Shown here: positions 1 to 11,604 of the stretch, in pieces
How positions within the stretch are numbered: position 1 is the first letter of the stretch
Layout of the letters: every line of letters begins with the position of its first letter
The notes under the pieces: model-generated
Told to the model about the DNA's origin: nothing
Databases searched by the model: none
The model's input: the letters and a program-made list of their open reading frames with translations, nothing else
NCBI GenBank assembly: GCA_963920575.1
Contig: OY986970.1
Location: 18,920,170 to 18,984,169 of the forward strand
DNA length: 64,000 nucleotides
Source: Narthecium ossifragum
Taxonomy: Eukaryota > Streptophyta > Magnoliopsida > Dioscoreales > Nartheciaceae
Direction: 5' to 3'
Made by a program: the position numbers and the translations under genes

Positions 1-2179
1 TACACATCCGTACAGCTTCTGCTTCCGTGATGGGCTGCGGGCAGTGGATGCTTAAGTTCCTCCATCTGTTGATGAAGTCCGCAGCTTTCTCATGTGGACT
101 CTGTTCGGTTTGGGTGAGCTCTGTAATCCCCACGCTTCTTTGGGTACTATAGAACCTTCGAAGAAATGCCTCCTGCATTTGTTCCCAAAAGGCGATGGAT
201 CCCGGAGGCAGCTTGCTGTACCAAGTAAACGCCGGCCCAGAGAGGGTTTGGACAAACTGACGTAGTAACAGCGCACCGTTATGAGCCGTGTACTGGCAGG
301 CCGCTAGGAAATGAGCAATGTGTTCATGCGGAGATCCACTCCCGCTAAATTTGGCGAATTCAGGCTGCCGATAGTTTGCTGGGTATGGGACCAAGTCTAT
401 ATCAGCAGGGTATGGCTTCATGTATCCCGGGCTCATGGCATACTGGTTTTGCATGTGGAAGGCCCTCACGCTCTCGGTGACTAATTTTTGCACAGTGTCA
501 AGGGGTACCATATTGGGTGACACATTCGCATCAGAATTATTTTCAGCATGTGAATTATTTTTAGGAGGGACTTGAGCTCTGAGGCTGGCTATCTCGGCAT
601 CCTTAAGTTGTAGCGCGTTCCTCAATTGCTCCAACTCTTCTTCGACCGTGGTAGCAAAGACTTGGTAGCGTTCAGGTGAAGAGGATCTGCTTGTGGGCGA
701 CTCGTTCACCGGGGATTCAGGGAGAGTAGGAAATTGGTGTTCATATGATGCCTCGGAAGCCACGTCTTTACTGCCAAGGGAGCGGGTGACGCTTCTGGTC
801 CATGGACGGTTTGGCAAATTGACGATGACACATTTTTGAGGTTCTTCGACGGCGGTTTTCTTCCTTCGTCTTTTTGGCGGAACACTTGAAGACGTATTGG
901 AGGAAGTGGACATCTCGTCGTCTTGAATCCCAACGGGCATTGCTGCAACGATATCAAATTCGTTCTCTTGAAGGACCCCCTCTGTGTTTGGACTTATCTC
1001 TGCTGGAACCTCGGATGAGGTGGTCTTGAGTGATACCCCATAGTAAGGACGGCTTGAACCGCCGGCATGGAACGGAGGACGATGCGCAGCTACTTTTGAC
1101 TTCGTATTCTTTCCGACGGGCTTCTCTGCCTTGACAGGAACATGGGTGAACCGTGGTTGATCGAAGCTTTCTTCAGGCTGGGGACTGTCGTCATTGAAAT
1201 GGAGGGTGTGGGCGTCGCCTATATCAGAGCCCGCTTCACTTCGAAGACTCTGCAGCTCCTGGGTGATGTAGTATGTGTAGGCTACCCGCATATCCTCGAC
1301 GTAACTCTGATGAGTCGGGTGTTTGGGCTTCGCATTCCTCTGTTGGCGTTCATACTCTACTCGGAGTAACTGAACATAGCAGTACCGAACATGGAGCGAC
1401 GCCTCATCATTTCCTGTTACGTGGAGGCCAATCCAGGGTTTGTCAGGGTACACCTCGTAATGGGCTTCGTAGTCAACCTTAGGGGCTACCTGCGTCTTCA
1501 CAACAGATGGATAGATCATTTTGCCTTTCAGACCTTCGGCACATGGTGCGGAGATCGTCTGGATTGCAGCAGCTTCCTTGGCCACCATGGGTCTTCTCTT
1601 GGAAGTAATGAGGGTAAAGCCGTCGTCATCGGCCGAAACGGGTTCGACGCGAATGACTGCCCCCGGCTGCCTCTGCGGAACAAACGTCTTTGATTGTCTG
1701 GCTGCCAGAGTGAGCGGCTTGCTAGTTGGAACTTTGGCATTCTCGGCTTGACAGGTGAGAGATCCGGCTGAGGAGCCCCTGACACCTAGGTGATTTTGGG
1801 GAGTCTTTAACTTCATTTGGTGGCTCGAACCATTTAACGGCGCCGACATCTTTGGTTTGACGTCTTCAGTTGCTACTGGGTAAACACGAGATCCATTTCC
1901 GACCATCTTGCTTTTGCCAGATCCAACTGAGGGAGCTTCATCATTATGCTTCCTTTGATGAGCCCGGAACCCGTCTTGGCGAGTCACCATCTTCTCATGA
2001 GATCCCACGATAGTCTTTGCTTGTGCATCGGAGGTAGCTGCTCCTGGAGTGGTGAAGGAAACTTTTGATGGCGTCGTCGGCATTGGAAGGCCGTCGCTTC
2101 CAATCGGGATGTCAAACGAGAGGTCGCCAAAGCGAATCGCGACAAACGCTTCCAAAGTTGCCTGCGCCATATCTTTCAT
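1..2179 (-). CDS. Ty3/gypsy Gag polyprotein, partial (runs off the left edge)
   Basis: Read on the minus strand, an uninterrupted frame starts with ATG at 2179 and stays open to the window edge, about 726 codons. The first ~570 residues are polar and low in recognisable domains. Residues ~575-640 run into a coiled, charged stretch and then a retrotransposon Gag core at ~620-726, with the pattern SGPAFTWYSKLPPGS, then FWEQMQEAFLRRFYS and a tail typical of the plant Retrotrans_gag family. Gag packages element RNA into cytoplasmic particles. The long N-terminal extension and the open frame suggest a relatively young element. The start was chosen because stops and a poly-T leader lie just upstream. 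Protease and pol would lie left of the window. The lineage (Tat/Ogre-like from the leader) is an inference. Confidence 0.85.
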   Translation of the reverse strand, partial: MKDMAQATLEAFVAIRFGDLSFDIPIGSDGLPMPTTPSKVSFTTPGAATSDAQAKTIVGSHEKMVTRQDGFRAHQRKHNDEAPSVGSGKSKMVGNGSRVYPVATEDVKPKMSAPLNGSSHQMKLKTPQNHLGVRGSSAGSLTCQAENAKVPTSKPLTLAARQSKTFVPQRQPGAVIRVEPVSADDDGFTLITSKRRPMVAKEAAAIQTISAPCAEGLKGKMIYPSVVKTQVAPKVDYEAHYEVYPDKPWIGLHVTGNDEASLHVRYCYVQLLRVEYERQQRNAKPKHPTHQSYVEDMRVAYTYYITQELQSLRSEAGSDIGDAHTLHFNDDSPQPEESFDQPRFTHVPVKAEKPVGKNTKSKVAAHRPPFHAGGSSRPYYGVSLKTTSSEVPAEISPNTEGVLQENEFDIVAAMPVGIQDDEMSTSSNTSSSVPPKRRRKKTAVEEPQKCVIVNLPNRPWTRSVTRSLGSKDVASEASYEHQFPTLPESPVNESPTSRSSSPERYQVFATTVEEELEQLRNALQLKDAEIASLRAQVPPKNNSHAENNSDANVSPNMVPLDTVQKLVTESVRAFHMQNQYAMSPGYMKPYPADIDLVPYPANYRQPEFAKFSGSGSPHEHIAHFLAACQYTAHNGALLLRQFVQTLSGPAFTWYSKLPPGSIAFWEQMQEAFLRRFYSTQRSVGITELTQTEQSPHEKAADFINRWRNLSIHCPQPITEAEAVRMC

Positions 2180-2530
2180 TTAAGAAGTTAGACTTGTCAA
2201 GATGTAAGAGTATATATGTATATATTTTTTTATTTTGATGATTTGTTCTTCATCATCATTTTCTTTTCTTTTCTTCTTTTTTTTTTTTTGGATCTAGAGA
2301 TGGGAGGTAAGGTGTGGTCCCACCGGGCATGCCAGATTTTGTTCGTGGATAAAACGTCGATCTCGTTGGGACGAGATCTCTATTTTATTTCCTAGCAAAT
2401 CATATTTTAATTTCATTTCAGGAAATTGTAGGCACCACACCCCTGAATCTGCCGATCGCCAAGTTGACAGATCCATCATTTACATCCCCGTAGGGAACAC
2501 CTCCGATTCTAGATCCAACAAACATTTTTT
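2180..2530 (-). other. 5' leader of the gypsy element
   Basis: This is the untranslated stretch between the Gag start and the LTR, with a long poly-T run near 2222-2290 (plus strand). It contains GCATGCCCGGTGGGACC, which resembles leaders of plant Tat-type gypsy elements. I could not fix a primer-binding site with confidence; a candidate is the TTGGCGATCGG segment near 2455-2465. Confidence 0.4.
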
Positions 2531-4250
2531 ATAACAAAAGAAAAAAATTAGAAAACAAGTGACGTAATATATCAAACCGCCACCTTCAAAGCCATGCCTG
2601 CCATCTTTGCGGTCGGGGCTTCAAATCCGTTGGGCTTGGGAGCTTTGCCGTCCAAGTGTTCGGGAACGCCGTCCAGCAAGATCCGACCTCTGTTGTCGTT
2701 GATGAATTCGGTTTGGAACTGGGGAATGCACCAACTTGAACAGAGGATTACACCGGCTGGAGCTTGAGGACGTCGGCTTAAAAGCTTGGGAGCGCCTGGG
2801 TTTGGACTCCGCCGCCTGCGGGGGTGTATCCGGAGCAGAGGAAGTCAGCGGCTGGAGTATAAGGACGTCGGCTGGGAGCTTGGGGGCGTTGGCTGGAAGC
2901 TTGGAGACGTTGGCTGGGAACAGAGAACAAAACAGGGGAAGCTTGTCTTCAAAGCCACCGGGAGAGAGAGAGAGACTTGGCTCGATCTCCATCGCTGGCG
3001 AGGAATCAAACTAGAGCAACCTTGCTGGAGGTCTAAGCCGCTGGTGACGAGCAAGAGAGTGAAGCTTAAGCTGCAGGATCGACGAGCCTCCTACAGCGTC
3101 GACCCAGAGACGCGAGCGTCTCGATGGGTTCCGGCTGTGTTGGCTGGATCTACGTCGTCCGGTGGTGCACAAAGGTGGAGCGTCACCAGAACCTCTTCGT
3201 CTTCAAACCTCTTCTTCAGTTTCTTCTTCTATTTCTTCAACCAGCTTCTTCTTCAGCTTCTTCCGCCAGTCTTCAGCCAAGCTTCAACGTGATCTGCGTC
3301 TTGCATCAGCCTCCCGGCGTTCCTCAACCCAGCTTCGATCAGCCCCTTCTTCAACCCCATACTCCTCTATTTATAGGCACGAGAGGGGTATGTCCTCACA
3401 TGGAATGGGATCATGGATCCCTTAATCAAAGGGTGCTAATTACGTTGAGATGCTAATACTTTTATACAAGGATAGCTACAACGGGTTATGGTCCCTAATC
3501 AAAGGGATTCTGATATATTATTTTTTTATATATATAAGGTATGGACGAGTGAGGCTGGTTTATATATATTTTTTATATATATGGTTTGGACGTGTATAAG
3601 GACGACCAACCATGCAGCTCATGGAGATTTGCTGATTTTTTGTTTTGGCGGATTTTTCTTTTGAAGTTCGAAAGTGATGTTCGAATTTCAAATTTACCAT
3701 GATTTGAATATTTTTCTCATGTCCATTACTGTTTGAATATTTGTCCAAACTTAATAAATCATCTGTGAATATTTATTCCCGTACAGAATATTTATCTGAA
3801 TTTCTGAATATTTACAGGAATTTTACCAAAATATCCTCAGCGGTCCTATATGTTGGACCAAAATATTTTGGAGGGTGGAATGGTTAGATTTCGGACAATT
3901 GTACCCTGAGGGTGTTAATTGCCCAAGATACCCCTGGGGGCTAGCTGTTACAGTAAAATTACCAGAAGACCCCTGCGTTCATATGACTTATTTAGGGTGC
4001 CGTCAAAGCCATGCAGGGTTGATGTAGAATGTAATAGGAAATCCAAGCCTGTATTTTGGCCTAAATTCCTAATACACCCTCGGGCAGGTGAAATTACCCA
4101 AATGCCCCTGGATGCCATCAAAATTAGGACAAGCATTTATCGGGCATTTTAAATATGTTTTAAGCTTGCTTGAGTCTATTTGATGTTGTTTTGGCTCAAA
4201 CAAACCGTGGGTACTGTGATCTTTTGGTCTAGCCAAAATTGATGTCAACA
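2531..4250 (-). repeat. 5' LTR of the minus-strand gypsy element
   Basis: The LTR appears to start (minus strand) with TGTTGACATC at 4250 and includes a TATA box at 3368-3375. It also has diverged ~24-bp repeats of the form GACGTNGGCTGGGAGCTTGG between about 2760 and 2930. The 3' boundary is uncertain (2465-2560). The partner LTR lies outside the window, so I cannot test it by self-comparison. Short frames in both directions here are not convincing genes. Confidence 0.5.
3364..3377 (-). promoter_or_regulatory. TATA box of the gypsy LTR
   Basis: The minus strand reads CCTATAAATAGAGG, a strong plant TATA box. Transcription of the element would start about 30 bp downstream, near 3335, giving a leader that runs into the Gag frame at 2179. 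Confidence 0.6.
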
Positions 4251-5060
4251 ACCACAACAAATATGAAGTCAGTATTGTATCGTTGCATGACGTGTGATTG
4301 ATTTCAAAAATTAATGCATCAATCTGTATGAAATCTAAACAGATATTGAACGGTCAGTGAAAGCATGCTTTCAGTAAAGAAACGGTCAGTAAAGAAATCT
4401 AGAAACATTAATGCTGAACTTCTTTGCTTTCACTTGATGGCAATGATTTCAGTAAAGAAAATGGGTTCAGCATTGTCTATGAACTATTCTTTTGCTGTAG
4501 ACTTGTTTAATGTAGTAATCATGCTATGATCAAACCAGGATTGTGAAAGATAGCCTCATTCCTTGCTAATGCAGATAAGACATTTGAGACAATGTCAAAA
4601 GGAGAAGCATAAACCAAGGTAATTCTTTAAGTGCAGAATTCAATCATCTCAGATCTGTAACATAAAAATGGAACATGCATGGTTCACCTTATCTTTCTCG
4701 TGGCTCTCCTCCCGTCGACATTTACTTCCAGTCGGGATGGCTTTGGCATTCTCTATCAAAATGCCATGTTCTATGATGGATTTTAAACTGAAAATAAACT
4801 TGAAACCCATCAATGAAGAACCTATTTTCAAGGAAATTATCAATATGGGTAGGAAAAAGAAATCTCTTGGAAAAATTGAAGAACTTTTCATAGAAACAAA
4901 GTTTTGAATAGGTTATGGGTGTGTAAACCAACCAAACCCTTACGTCTAACAATGGCTCTCTCGAAGCTTGAACTCGTGGCCAAAAACCACAAGAGGTGTT
5001 TGTAGGAGCAGTGACACCAAAGGGTATAATGAAAGCTTCTCTACATGGATACCATCACTT
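4251..5060. other. AT-rich stretch, nothing recognised
   Basis: I see only short frames on both strands without family resemblance. A possible CDS at 4668-4907 encodes 79 residues with no known motif, and I do not support it as a gene. Confidence 0.4.
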
Positions 5061-5064
5061 GTAT

Positions 5065-5165
5065 TAAAGGGCGTGATCCACCACTCCAGCGTCCCGAGCA
5101 CCAGCAGCTCCATGCGCTTCATCGTCTACGCGTCGAAGATGAAGGCCTCCTCCTCCCTTTGTTCC
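5065..5165 (-). pseudogene. D-type cyclin fragment
   Basis: The minus strand translates to a stretch ending KRMELLVLGTLEW, preceded by EEAFIFDA, a stop, then TM. This is the conserved helix of the plant D-type cyclin box that contains the RMELLVL motif. In intact cyclins it helps form the surface that binds cyclin-dependent kinase. Only about 33 codons remain, an in-frame stop interrupts them, and the flanks do not continue the cyclin box. It is therefore a captured or dead fragment. It lies about 180 bp from two S-acyltransferase fragments on the same strand. Confidence 0.7.
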
Positions 5166-5323
5166 ATCGATCGAAATTTTCACTTTTAGACTTCACAATC
5201 AATCACGATAGGCATTTTGAGAAAGAGAGATCGATTGGAGGGGAAATAGAAGAGGAGAAATAAGGACCTGGAAGTCGGAAACGGAGAAGGGGGCACCTCA
5301 AGGATGTTCTGCGCGGCGGCGGT

Positions 5324-5785
5324 GCGGTTATGGAGGGCGGTCCTCTGCAACCGTCGGGCTCGGAGACGGAGCAACCCTCCTTTTCCAACAACCTCTGGAG
5401 CTTCTCCAGATCCCCGTACGACGCCGCCGTGTACACGTCGTTCTTCAGCGCCTCCTCCGCCACAACGCCGCCGACCACAACACTAACGCCAACCGCAGAG
5501 AGGTCGATGATGATCCGAGAGGGAGGAGAGGGGGGTGGTCGGGGTGTTCGGGGTGGTCGCCGGGGTTAAGGGAGACACCGGAAGTGAGAGGGGTGGGTTT
5601 GGGGTTTTGGATCGGGGGAGAGGGAGGAGAGGAAGGAGAGGGGAGCGGTAGTGTGGTTATTGAGGGCAGCCCTCTGCAGCCGTCGGGCTCGGAGACGGAG
5701 CACCCCTCCTTTTCCAACAACCTCTGGAGCTTCTCCAGATCCCCGTACGACGCCGCCGTGTACACGACGTTCTTCAGCGCCTCCT
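5324..5785. repeat. Tandem duplication of the TIP1-like exon, offset 329 bp
   Basis: Segments 5324-5456 and 5653-5785 align without gaps at an offset of 329 bp and differ at only a few positions. The sequence between the copies is G-rich on the plus strand. The duplication carries the whole recognisable exon fragment. Confidence 0.8.
5340..5478 (-). pseudogene. TIP1/PAT24-like ankyrin S-acyltransferase, first-exon fragment (copy 2)
   Basis: About 46 residues on the minus strand contain [20 protein letters not shown] followed by SVSEPDG. This matches the N-terminal start of the first ankyrin repeat in plant TIP1/PAT24-type protein S-acyltransferases, which palmitoylate proteins at membranes. 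The ankyrin array, membrane segments and DHHC catalytic domain are missing: after PDG the frame becomes proline-rich noise. It is one of two tandem copies, 329 bp apart. It could in principle be exon 1 of a gene, but no following exon is visible. Confidence 0.75.
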
Positions 5786-5792
5786 TTTCCAA
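5670..5792 (-). pseudogene. TIP1/PAT24-like first-exon fragment (copy 1)
   Basis: About 41 residues start [18 protein letters not shown] and run to SEPDG, nearly identical to the copy 329 bp away. It ends only some 25 bp from the Helitron end at 5817, so the Helitron inserted right beside it. No downstream ankyrin or DHHC sequence follows on the minus strand. Confidence 0.75.
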
Positions 5793-7063
5793 AAACCGCT
5801 CTTCCTTATATATATACTAGTGAATGCCCGTGCATACGACACGGATATTTAGGGTTTCTTTCAGAAAATTTTGGCAAAACCTCCCCTGTACTGAGGACTA
5901 AATGAGACAATTCTACAACATTTCTCAAATACATAAATGAAATCCCAATATAAAAGGGCGAACATTGTCCCCAGGGCAAACCTTGTCCCCACAAACCATA
6001 CAAACCACAACTACATCAATTCATAAAAAAAACTATTACATTCAATTACATTCATCAAGCTGTTAGATATTACATAACCACTATTACATTCCTTCTCTCT
6101 ATCCTTTCAGGACGTAACCACCATGACATCCCTAACATATGAAGAAGACGAATATTTTTTATGCAAGCTGTTAGATATTACATAGAGTGAAAGGCATTAT
6201 CATGCATCCAAGTGGGGAGAAGAAGAGGTATTTCTTGGTTTTCCTCTCATGTTCTTATGTAGAAGATATTTGAACACATCCGATCACCATCTGTACTCAT
6301 GTTGCTGATGCACTTGATCAAAAGAGTTTACGTGCATATGATCAAAACATCGCGTCCAATAAGAATTTTAATCTCCATTGAGAGTTTGACTCATTCAGGC
6401 TTCACGAATATTTGCCACAATCTAGCAGATGTTTACAATAATTTTGCATTTTGATGTGATATATGAGTTATACTTTCCAACATTATTAGATGCCTTTCAA
6501 CTTTCATGGAATTCATACATATTTAGACCCTGACTATAATTTATAACTTTGGACCCTGACCATGCTATAATTGGAGGGATGAAGATGTCAGCTATAATTT
6601 AGATCTTAATTTACACTCTACGCACCTCAAATCTGTCATATCAAGCATGTGGGCATGTCATATTTACGCTTCACTTTGATCTTAGTCAAAGCTAGTTAGG
6701 AATCAAATTGCTCAAAGTATGTCCTTAAAAACATATAGTATGAGCTAATAATCAGCCCAAAGATTAACCAAATGAAGGTCAAAGTAATCAAATGAAGGTC
6801 AACAAAATTAATCAATTTCCGAGAGAATTCTTAGTCGAAGACACACATGCTACACATGAGTATAAACCGGAATGGCGTGATGCTGGTCTAAGGAGAACAG
6901 ACCAATGCATGCTGCAACCTAGGGTCAACTCCAAGTAACCCACAGAGCATCAATCACTTCAGGGATATCTAGCCCACAAAGAGAAGCAAGACACTCCAAA
7001 CCTCCACCAGGCTTAGGCTTTGACAATACCAGCGATATACTTGGCCCTGTCTAAAACTTCCCA

Positions 7064-7310
7064 AACCTCATTGGTTAGAGAAGCAATGTTAATAGCAAAG
7101 CCTGGTGGAAAGCTCACCGGCACGGTTTAAATTGAAGAGATTTATCCTATGTTTGATAACATTAGTGAGAGTATTGACAAATATGTTTGATGTGATGCCC
7201 ATCTATTCTGATAGTTGTAATGAATGTTTTCTGATACGAAAAATAGCTCAGGTTAAGCATATTCTGATACAGATTGGTTAGAGAAGCAATGTTAATAGCA
7301 TAACGATAGA
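7064..7310. repeat. Direct repeat inside the Helitron
   Basis: The 27-bp string TTGGTTAGAGAAGC... followed by AATGTTAATAGCA occurs near 7072-7098 and again near 7275-7301. Confidence 0.6.
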
Positions 7311-7916
7311 GACGGATTAGATCAACATATGAAAAATATGTTTGTAAAGTTATCTGATTCGGATTGGTTAAGCATACAATCATTGGTTAAGCATACAATC
7401 AGATACTACAAATCATCAATCGTCAATATGTTTGTCAAATAGCTCAGGTTTTGATGTGCAATTTGATGATGAGACGAATCATTCTATTTGAATTTAATCC
7501 TAGGTGGAGTAAATTAACAAAAGAAAACAACCAATTAATATATTTGTTCATTCATAGGACAGTAAGTAATATATATTGTATTAATAGCTCTTCTGTGAAG
7601 AAGCTTTGAAGAAACATGTTCTCCTCACAGTTCATAAGACACTAAGTAAACATTTTCTCGCAGCAAGTATGATTTTTTTTTAAAAACCGTAATCACGTTT
7701 AGCTAAAGTTCTGATTAGTTGAAACATAATATTCCTTGATTGCCACCATTTGATTAAAAATTCTCCATGATTGGATTAAAAATCTTATAAAAACCTTAAT
7801 CTTCTTTCATTATCATCAAAACTGTATTCACCATTGATTTTGAACCGCCTTTAGATTAAAGAGAAGCCTGGTTATATCTAGACAATTAAACTCTATACTA
7901 AGCTCCAAATCCACGG

Positions 7917-7950
7917 CCCCCCCCCCCCCCCAACCCCCCTAAAAAAAAAA
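7917..7950. repeat. Poly-C / poly-A tract
   Basis: A run of about 16 C followed by AA, CCCCCC and a run of A. Such tracts are prone to replication slippage and to sequencing error, so the exact length is unreliable. Confidence 0.7.
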
Positions 7951-10189
7951 AGCTCCAACTGAGCCAACCATTCTGTCCAAAAAGTCGAGTATATCGTCAA
8001 AGAATCCATCATCAAAGACCCACATGCTACACATGAGCTTAATCAAATAGATTTCAAAATAATAGCATGGAAACAATTTAATTAAAGCTCAAGAAAGAAA
8101 CAAAACAATCCTCTAGTCACATGCACCACCAAATAATGTATTTCTTTTGCTCCTACATAATCTTTCATCAAGAGGAAACCCATAATATACAACAATCTGC
8201 ATTACTCCTAAATAATGTAGTTCCAAGATTACAACAGTCCCCACAATAAAACAACTTCAAAGAAAATAAAAAATACTGAGATTTTGATTTCACTTAATAC
8301 ATAAACTTCTCCGTAGCTCTTGTATGCATGGAACATTAACCATTAGCCACCCCAATCTAATAATTACATCCATATAAAAACCGGAAAACAATAGATATAT
8401 AAGCTGTTATAACCTGAATATTTGCACATTTGTGAGTTCTAGGGGTACTAAAATGTCGAACCCCTTGAGTTCATGGAACATCGAACATATGTTCCATATA
8501 ATAGGGTATAGGAAATGCTCAAAACAGGCTGCTATAGCCTTACTGCAATCTACAAATGCACAAAAGAAGACAGGTGGAGGCAATTTTAAACATAAACACC
8601 AATATTTAACCCTCAAACTACAACATATTCCCATGAAGTGCCTAAAAAAGATGAGAGGTGGAGGAAATTATTTCCCCCATGACAATTATGTTCTCAATTA
8701 TAGGTATTAGCAGAAATTATATGCTACTAAGTGGGACAACAACCTATGGTCTTTCTTACACCGGTCTTGATGACCATACAATTGCTACTTAAGCAACCTA
8801 TTCATGTACAGAGAAAACTTAGTAATGATTGTATGTGATTGAAAAGCTTAAAGCATAGCGAGGATACTTAAAGCTTAAAACCTAAACTAGATCAAAAAGA
8901 CTTTCAGAAACTGTTCTACATCTTTAGATCAAAAAGATCATTTTCTGAAACTTTAGATAGTATTTCTGAAGCTTCAAAAACTAATATTAGTTTTTAGCTT
9001 TCTAAAGCTTTAGATCAAAAACCATATTAGTCTTTCTGAAATCAAGTAGATTAAAAAGAGTCAAAATATGAAAGAAAAAAAAAACACACCTTCGTGGATC
9101 GTGTGGCCGACAGTGGGTTGGGCGAGGTCGACGGCGGCGTGGGGCGATGATCACGACGGCGTAGGACGTGGGGCGATGATCGTGGATCACGTGACTAACG
9201 GTGGGTTGGGCAAGGTCAACGGCGACGTGGGGGGTAATCACGACCTCTGTGCAAAAACACATGGAATAATGTTCAATCTCTGTTTTTCCTCTATGAGGGT
9301 ATGGTGCAAAATAGAGTGCAAAAAAACAAAGATCGAGTTGAGAAGGAGAAGAGAAAATGGTGCAAAAAAACAAAGAAAAAAAGAGAAGAGAATGAGGGTA
9401 TGTCAACAACAAATCTCTATGCCACCTCATATATAGATATACAGAGAGAAAGAGGACAGAGAGCAAACCATGTAATTGTATCCCCTTTCCTCTCGAATTT
9501 TCTTCAATTCTTCATTGTTTTCGTAATTTTTTGTGTCTAAGTGCCAATATAAGACCCCAATTTCTGCAGAGTTAACCAGATATTAGCAAGCTCATCGGCA
9601 AAAATAAAGATATAACAACTTGAATCAATTATCTAGTACATATCAACATCATAAAAATCCTGGTTCTACAGATTATTATGCATCCAAATGTTTATACTCC
9701 ACCCAAATCTCCATGATCAACAAATACAACTAAAAAAGCCTCAAATTGGTTCTCAACCATAATTAAGCATTTCCATTCTACAATTCCATCCTGGATTTCA
9801 AACCCTAGAAGTCATATGAACTAAAACATATGCTATAAAAGATGAAAACCCAAAGGAAATTGGTACCTTCAAGCTTGCTCGGTGGGACGAACTCCTTGGG
9901 ATTCCTATGGTGAGGGAAGCCTCTGGTCCTCATCACTCTCGTCAATCAGCCAAGCCTAATCAAATAAAAAACCATACTTTGTAGCATGATTCATGTGCAT
10001 ATCCAAAGAATTGCAAAGATAAGAAGAGAATGAGGGTATGATTGCAAAAAACCAGAGATGAGTGTATTTCCTCTATGAGGGTATGGTGCAAAAAAACAGG
10101 ATCGTGTTGCAGAATAGTTTATGCCCTCAACTCTGGTTTTTTTTGAGTAAATGGTGCAAAAAAAAAAGGAATGAGGGTCCAGCTGAGGA

Positions 10190-11400
10190 GGAGAAGAGAA
10201 GAGAATAGAAGAGGGAAGGTGTCGATCGGAACCTTGGTGGATCGCGTGGCCTACAGCGGGACGATGTCGATCGGAACCAGGATGTAGATGAACCAGAGGA
10301 CGCCATCCGCCGGGAAAATGATCCTGGATCGCGTGGCCGACGGCGAGTTGGGCGTGGCCGACGGCGTGGGGTGAGGTCGACGGCGTGGGGAGGGGGCGTG
10401 GCCGACGGCGTGGGGAACAGAGAGGGGGAGAGGGGGATGGGGGAGAGGTCGACGGCGTGGGGAAGAGAGAGGGGGATGGAGGAGAGGTCGACGGCGTGGG
10501 ACCTCGGGGAACAGAGAGGGAGAGAGGGGATGGGGGATCGCCGGCGTGAAGAACAGAGAGGGGAGAGGGGATAACCTTCTTTCAGATTGAAGTTTGAGCT
10601 CTCACCTACGTCGCCGGACCGTCGGGAGGCACCGTTCACCAAGATCTGGTGTTGATCGCGCGGAGTGCTGGAGATAGGGATGTCGCTGGAGAAGATCTCG
10701 CCGGATGTGGGGCTGATGCCGCAAGCTTGAGGCCACATACGGCGGTGAGGGACGGCTGGTGCAGATCTAGCCGGGCCATTGAGGAGCGCCGTTCAAAAGG
10801 ATCCGGGGAAGATCTCGCCGAGCCGATCGCACGGGATGCTAGAGATTGGGGATGTCGCTGGAGAAGAGAGGGGGATGAGAGGCAGCGGCCACTTGCCGTC
10901 GAAGGGAGAAGGAGGCCGAGGTGGAGCGTGCGACGCGGCACGGAGCTCGCGAGAACCGCCTGGTTGGGCGTGGGGCGAGATATTTTCGACGGCGGGTTGG
11001 GCGAGGTCGGCAGCAGCGTGGGGCGATGGCGACGACGGAGTGGGGCATGTGGCGTGGGGCGAGGTCTCGGGTTGCGCGAGCAGCTCCTCTCCGCGTGGGG
11101 CGATGGCTCGCTGTAAGGCCTTGGATCTTGTCGACGGCGAGTTGGGTGAGGTCGGCAGCGGTGTGGGGCGATGGATGGGGGAGAGGTCGACGGCGTGGGG
11201 ACCTCGGGGAACAGAGAGGGAGAGAGGGGGATGGGGGATCGCCGGCGTGGGGAAAGAGGGAGAGAGGGGGATGGGCGATCGCCGGTGTGGGGAACAGAGA
11301 GGGAGAGAGGGGGATGAGAGATATGGGGGATGGGAGATGAGAGATGGATGGGTTGTAGCCATCCATCGCTCTCGCTCTCTCTCTCTCTCTCTCTCAGCTG
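10190..11400. repeat. GC-rich degenerate tandem repeats in the Helitron
   Basis: Phrases such as GGTCGACGGCGTGGGG and GAACAGAGAGGGAGAGAGG recur many times on the plus strand, making several overlapping frames on both strands. A related block lies at 9090-9240. Near 11368-11397 there is a CT microsatellite. The frames are compositional artefacts of the repeats. Confidence 0.6.
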
Positions 11401-11604
11401 GAAGTAGGCAGGGGAGATGAGTGTTTGGGCGGAAAATTTGGGCGGGAGTGAATTTTTCGCTGCGGATCTTAAAGCTGATCATGGAATCACAGCCATTGGA
11501 TGTGTTTGTAGGCAAATTCTGACCACTCTTTATGTTTTATAGGGGGGACATTTCAAAAACCGTCCTTCCTAATATAATAGATATATTACGTCTGCAGCCA
11601 AGAG

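Larger units (their letters stand above)
5817..11581 (-). mobile_element. Non-autonomous Helitron
   Basis: On the minus strand the element begins TCTATTATATTAGGAAGG at 11581, preceded by A. It ends at 5817 with CCGTG-TCGTATG-CACGG (hairpin), then GCATTCACTAG, followed by T. This is the plant Helitron signature: a 5' TC, a 3' stem-loop shortly before CTRR, and insertion between A and T without target duplication. I found no Rep/helicase frame in the 5.8 kb, so it would depend on an autonomous relative. The interior is mostly AT-rich without genes (5830-9050) and has GC-rich repeated blocks near 9090-9240 and 10190-11400. The two ends could belong to different nested copies. Confidence 0.6.

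Noticed and set aside
10127..11515. Several overlapping frames of 100-240 codons on both strands
   Set aside because: They are low-complexity, dense in S, P, R or G, mirror each other on both strands and follow the GC-rich repeats of the Helitron; no domain is visible.
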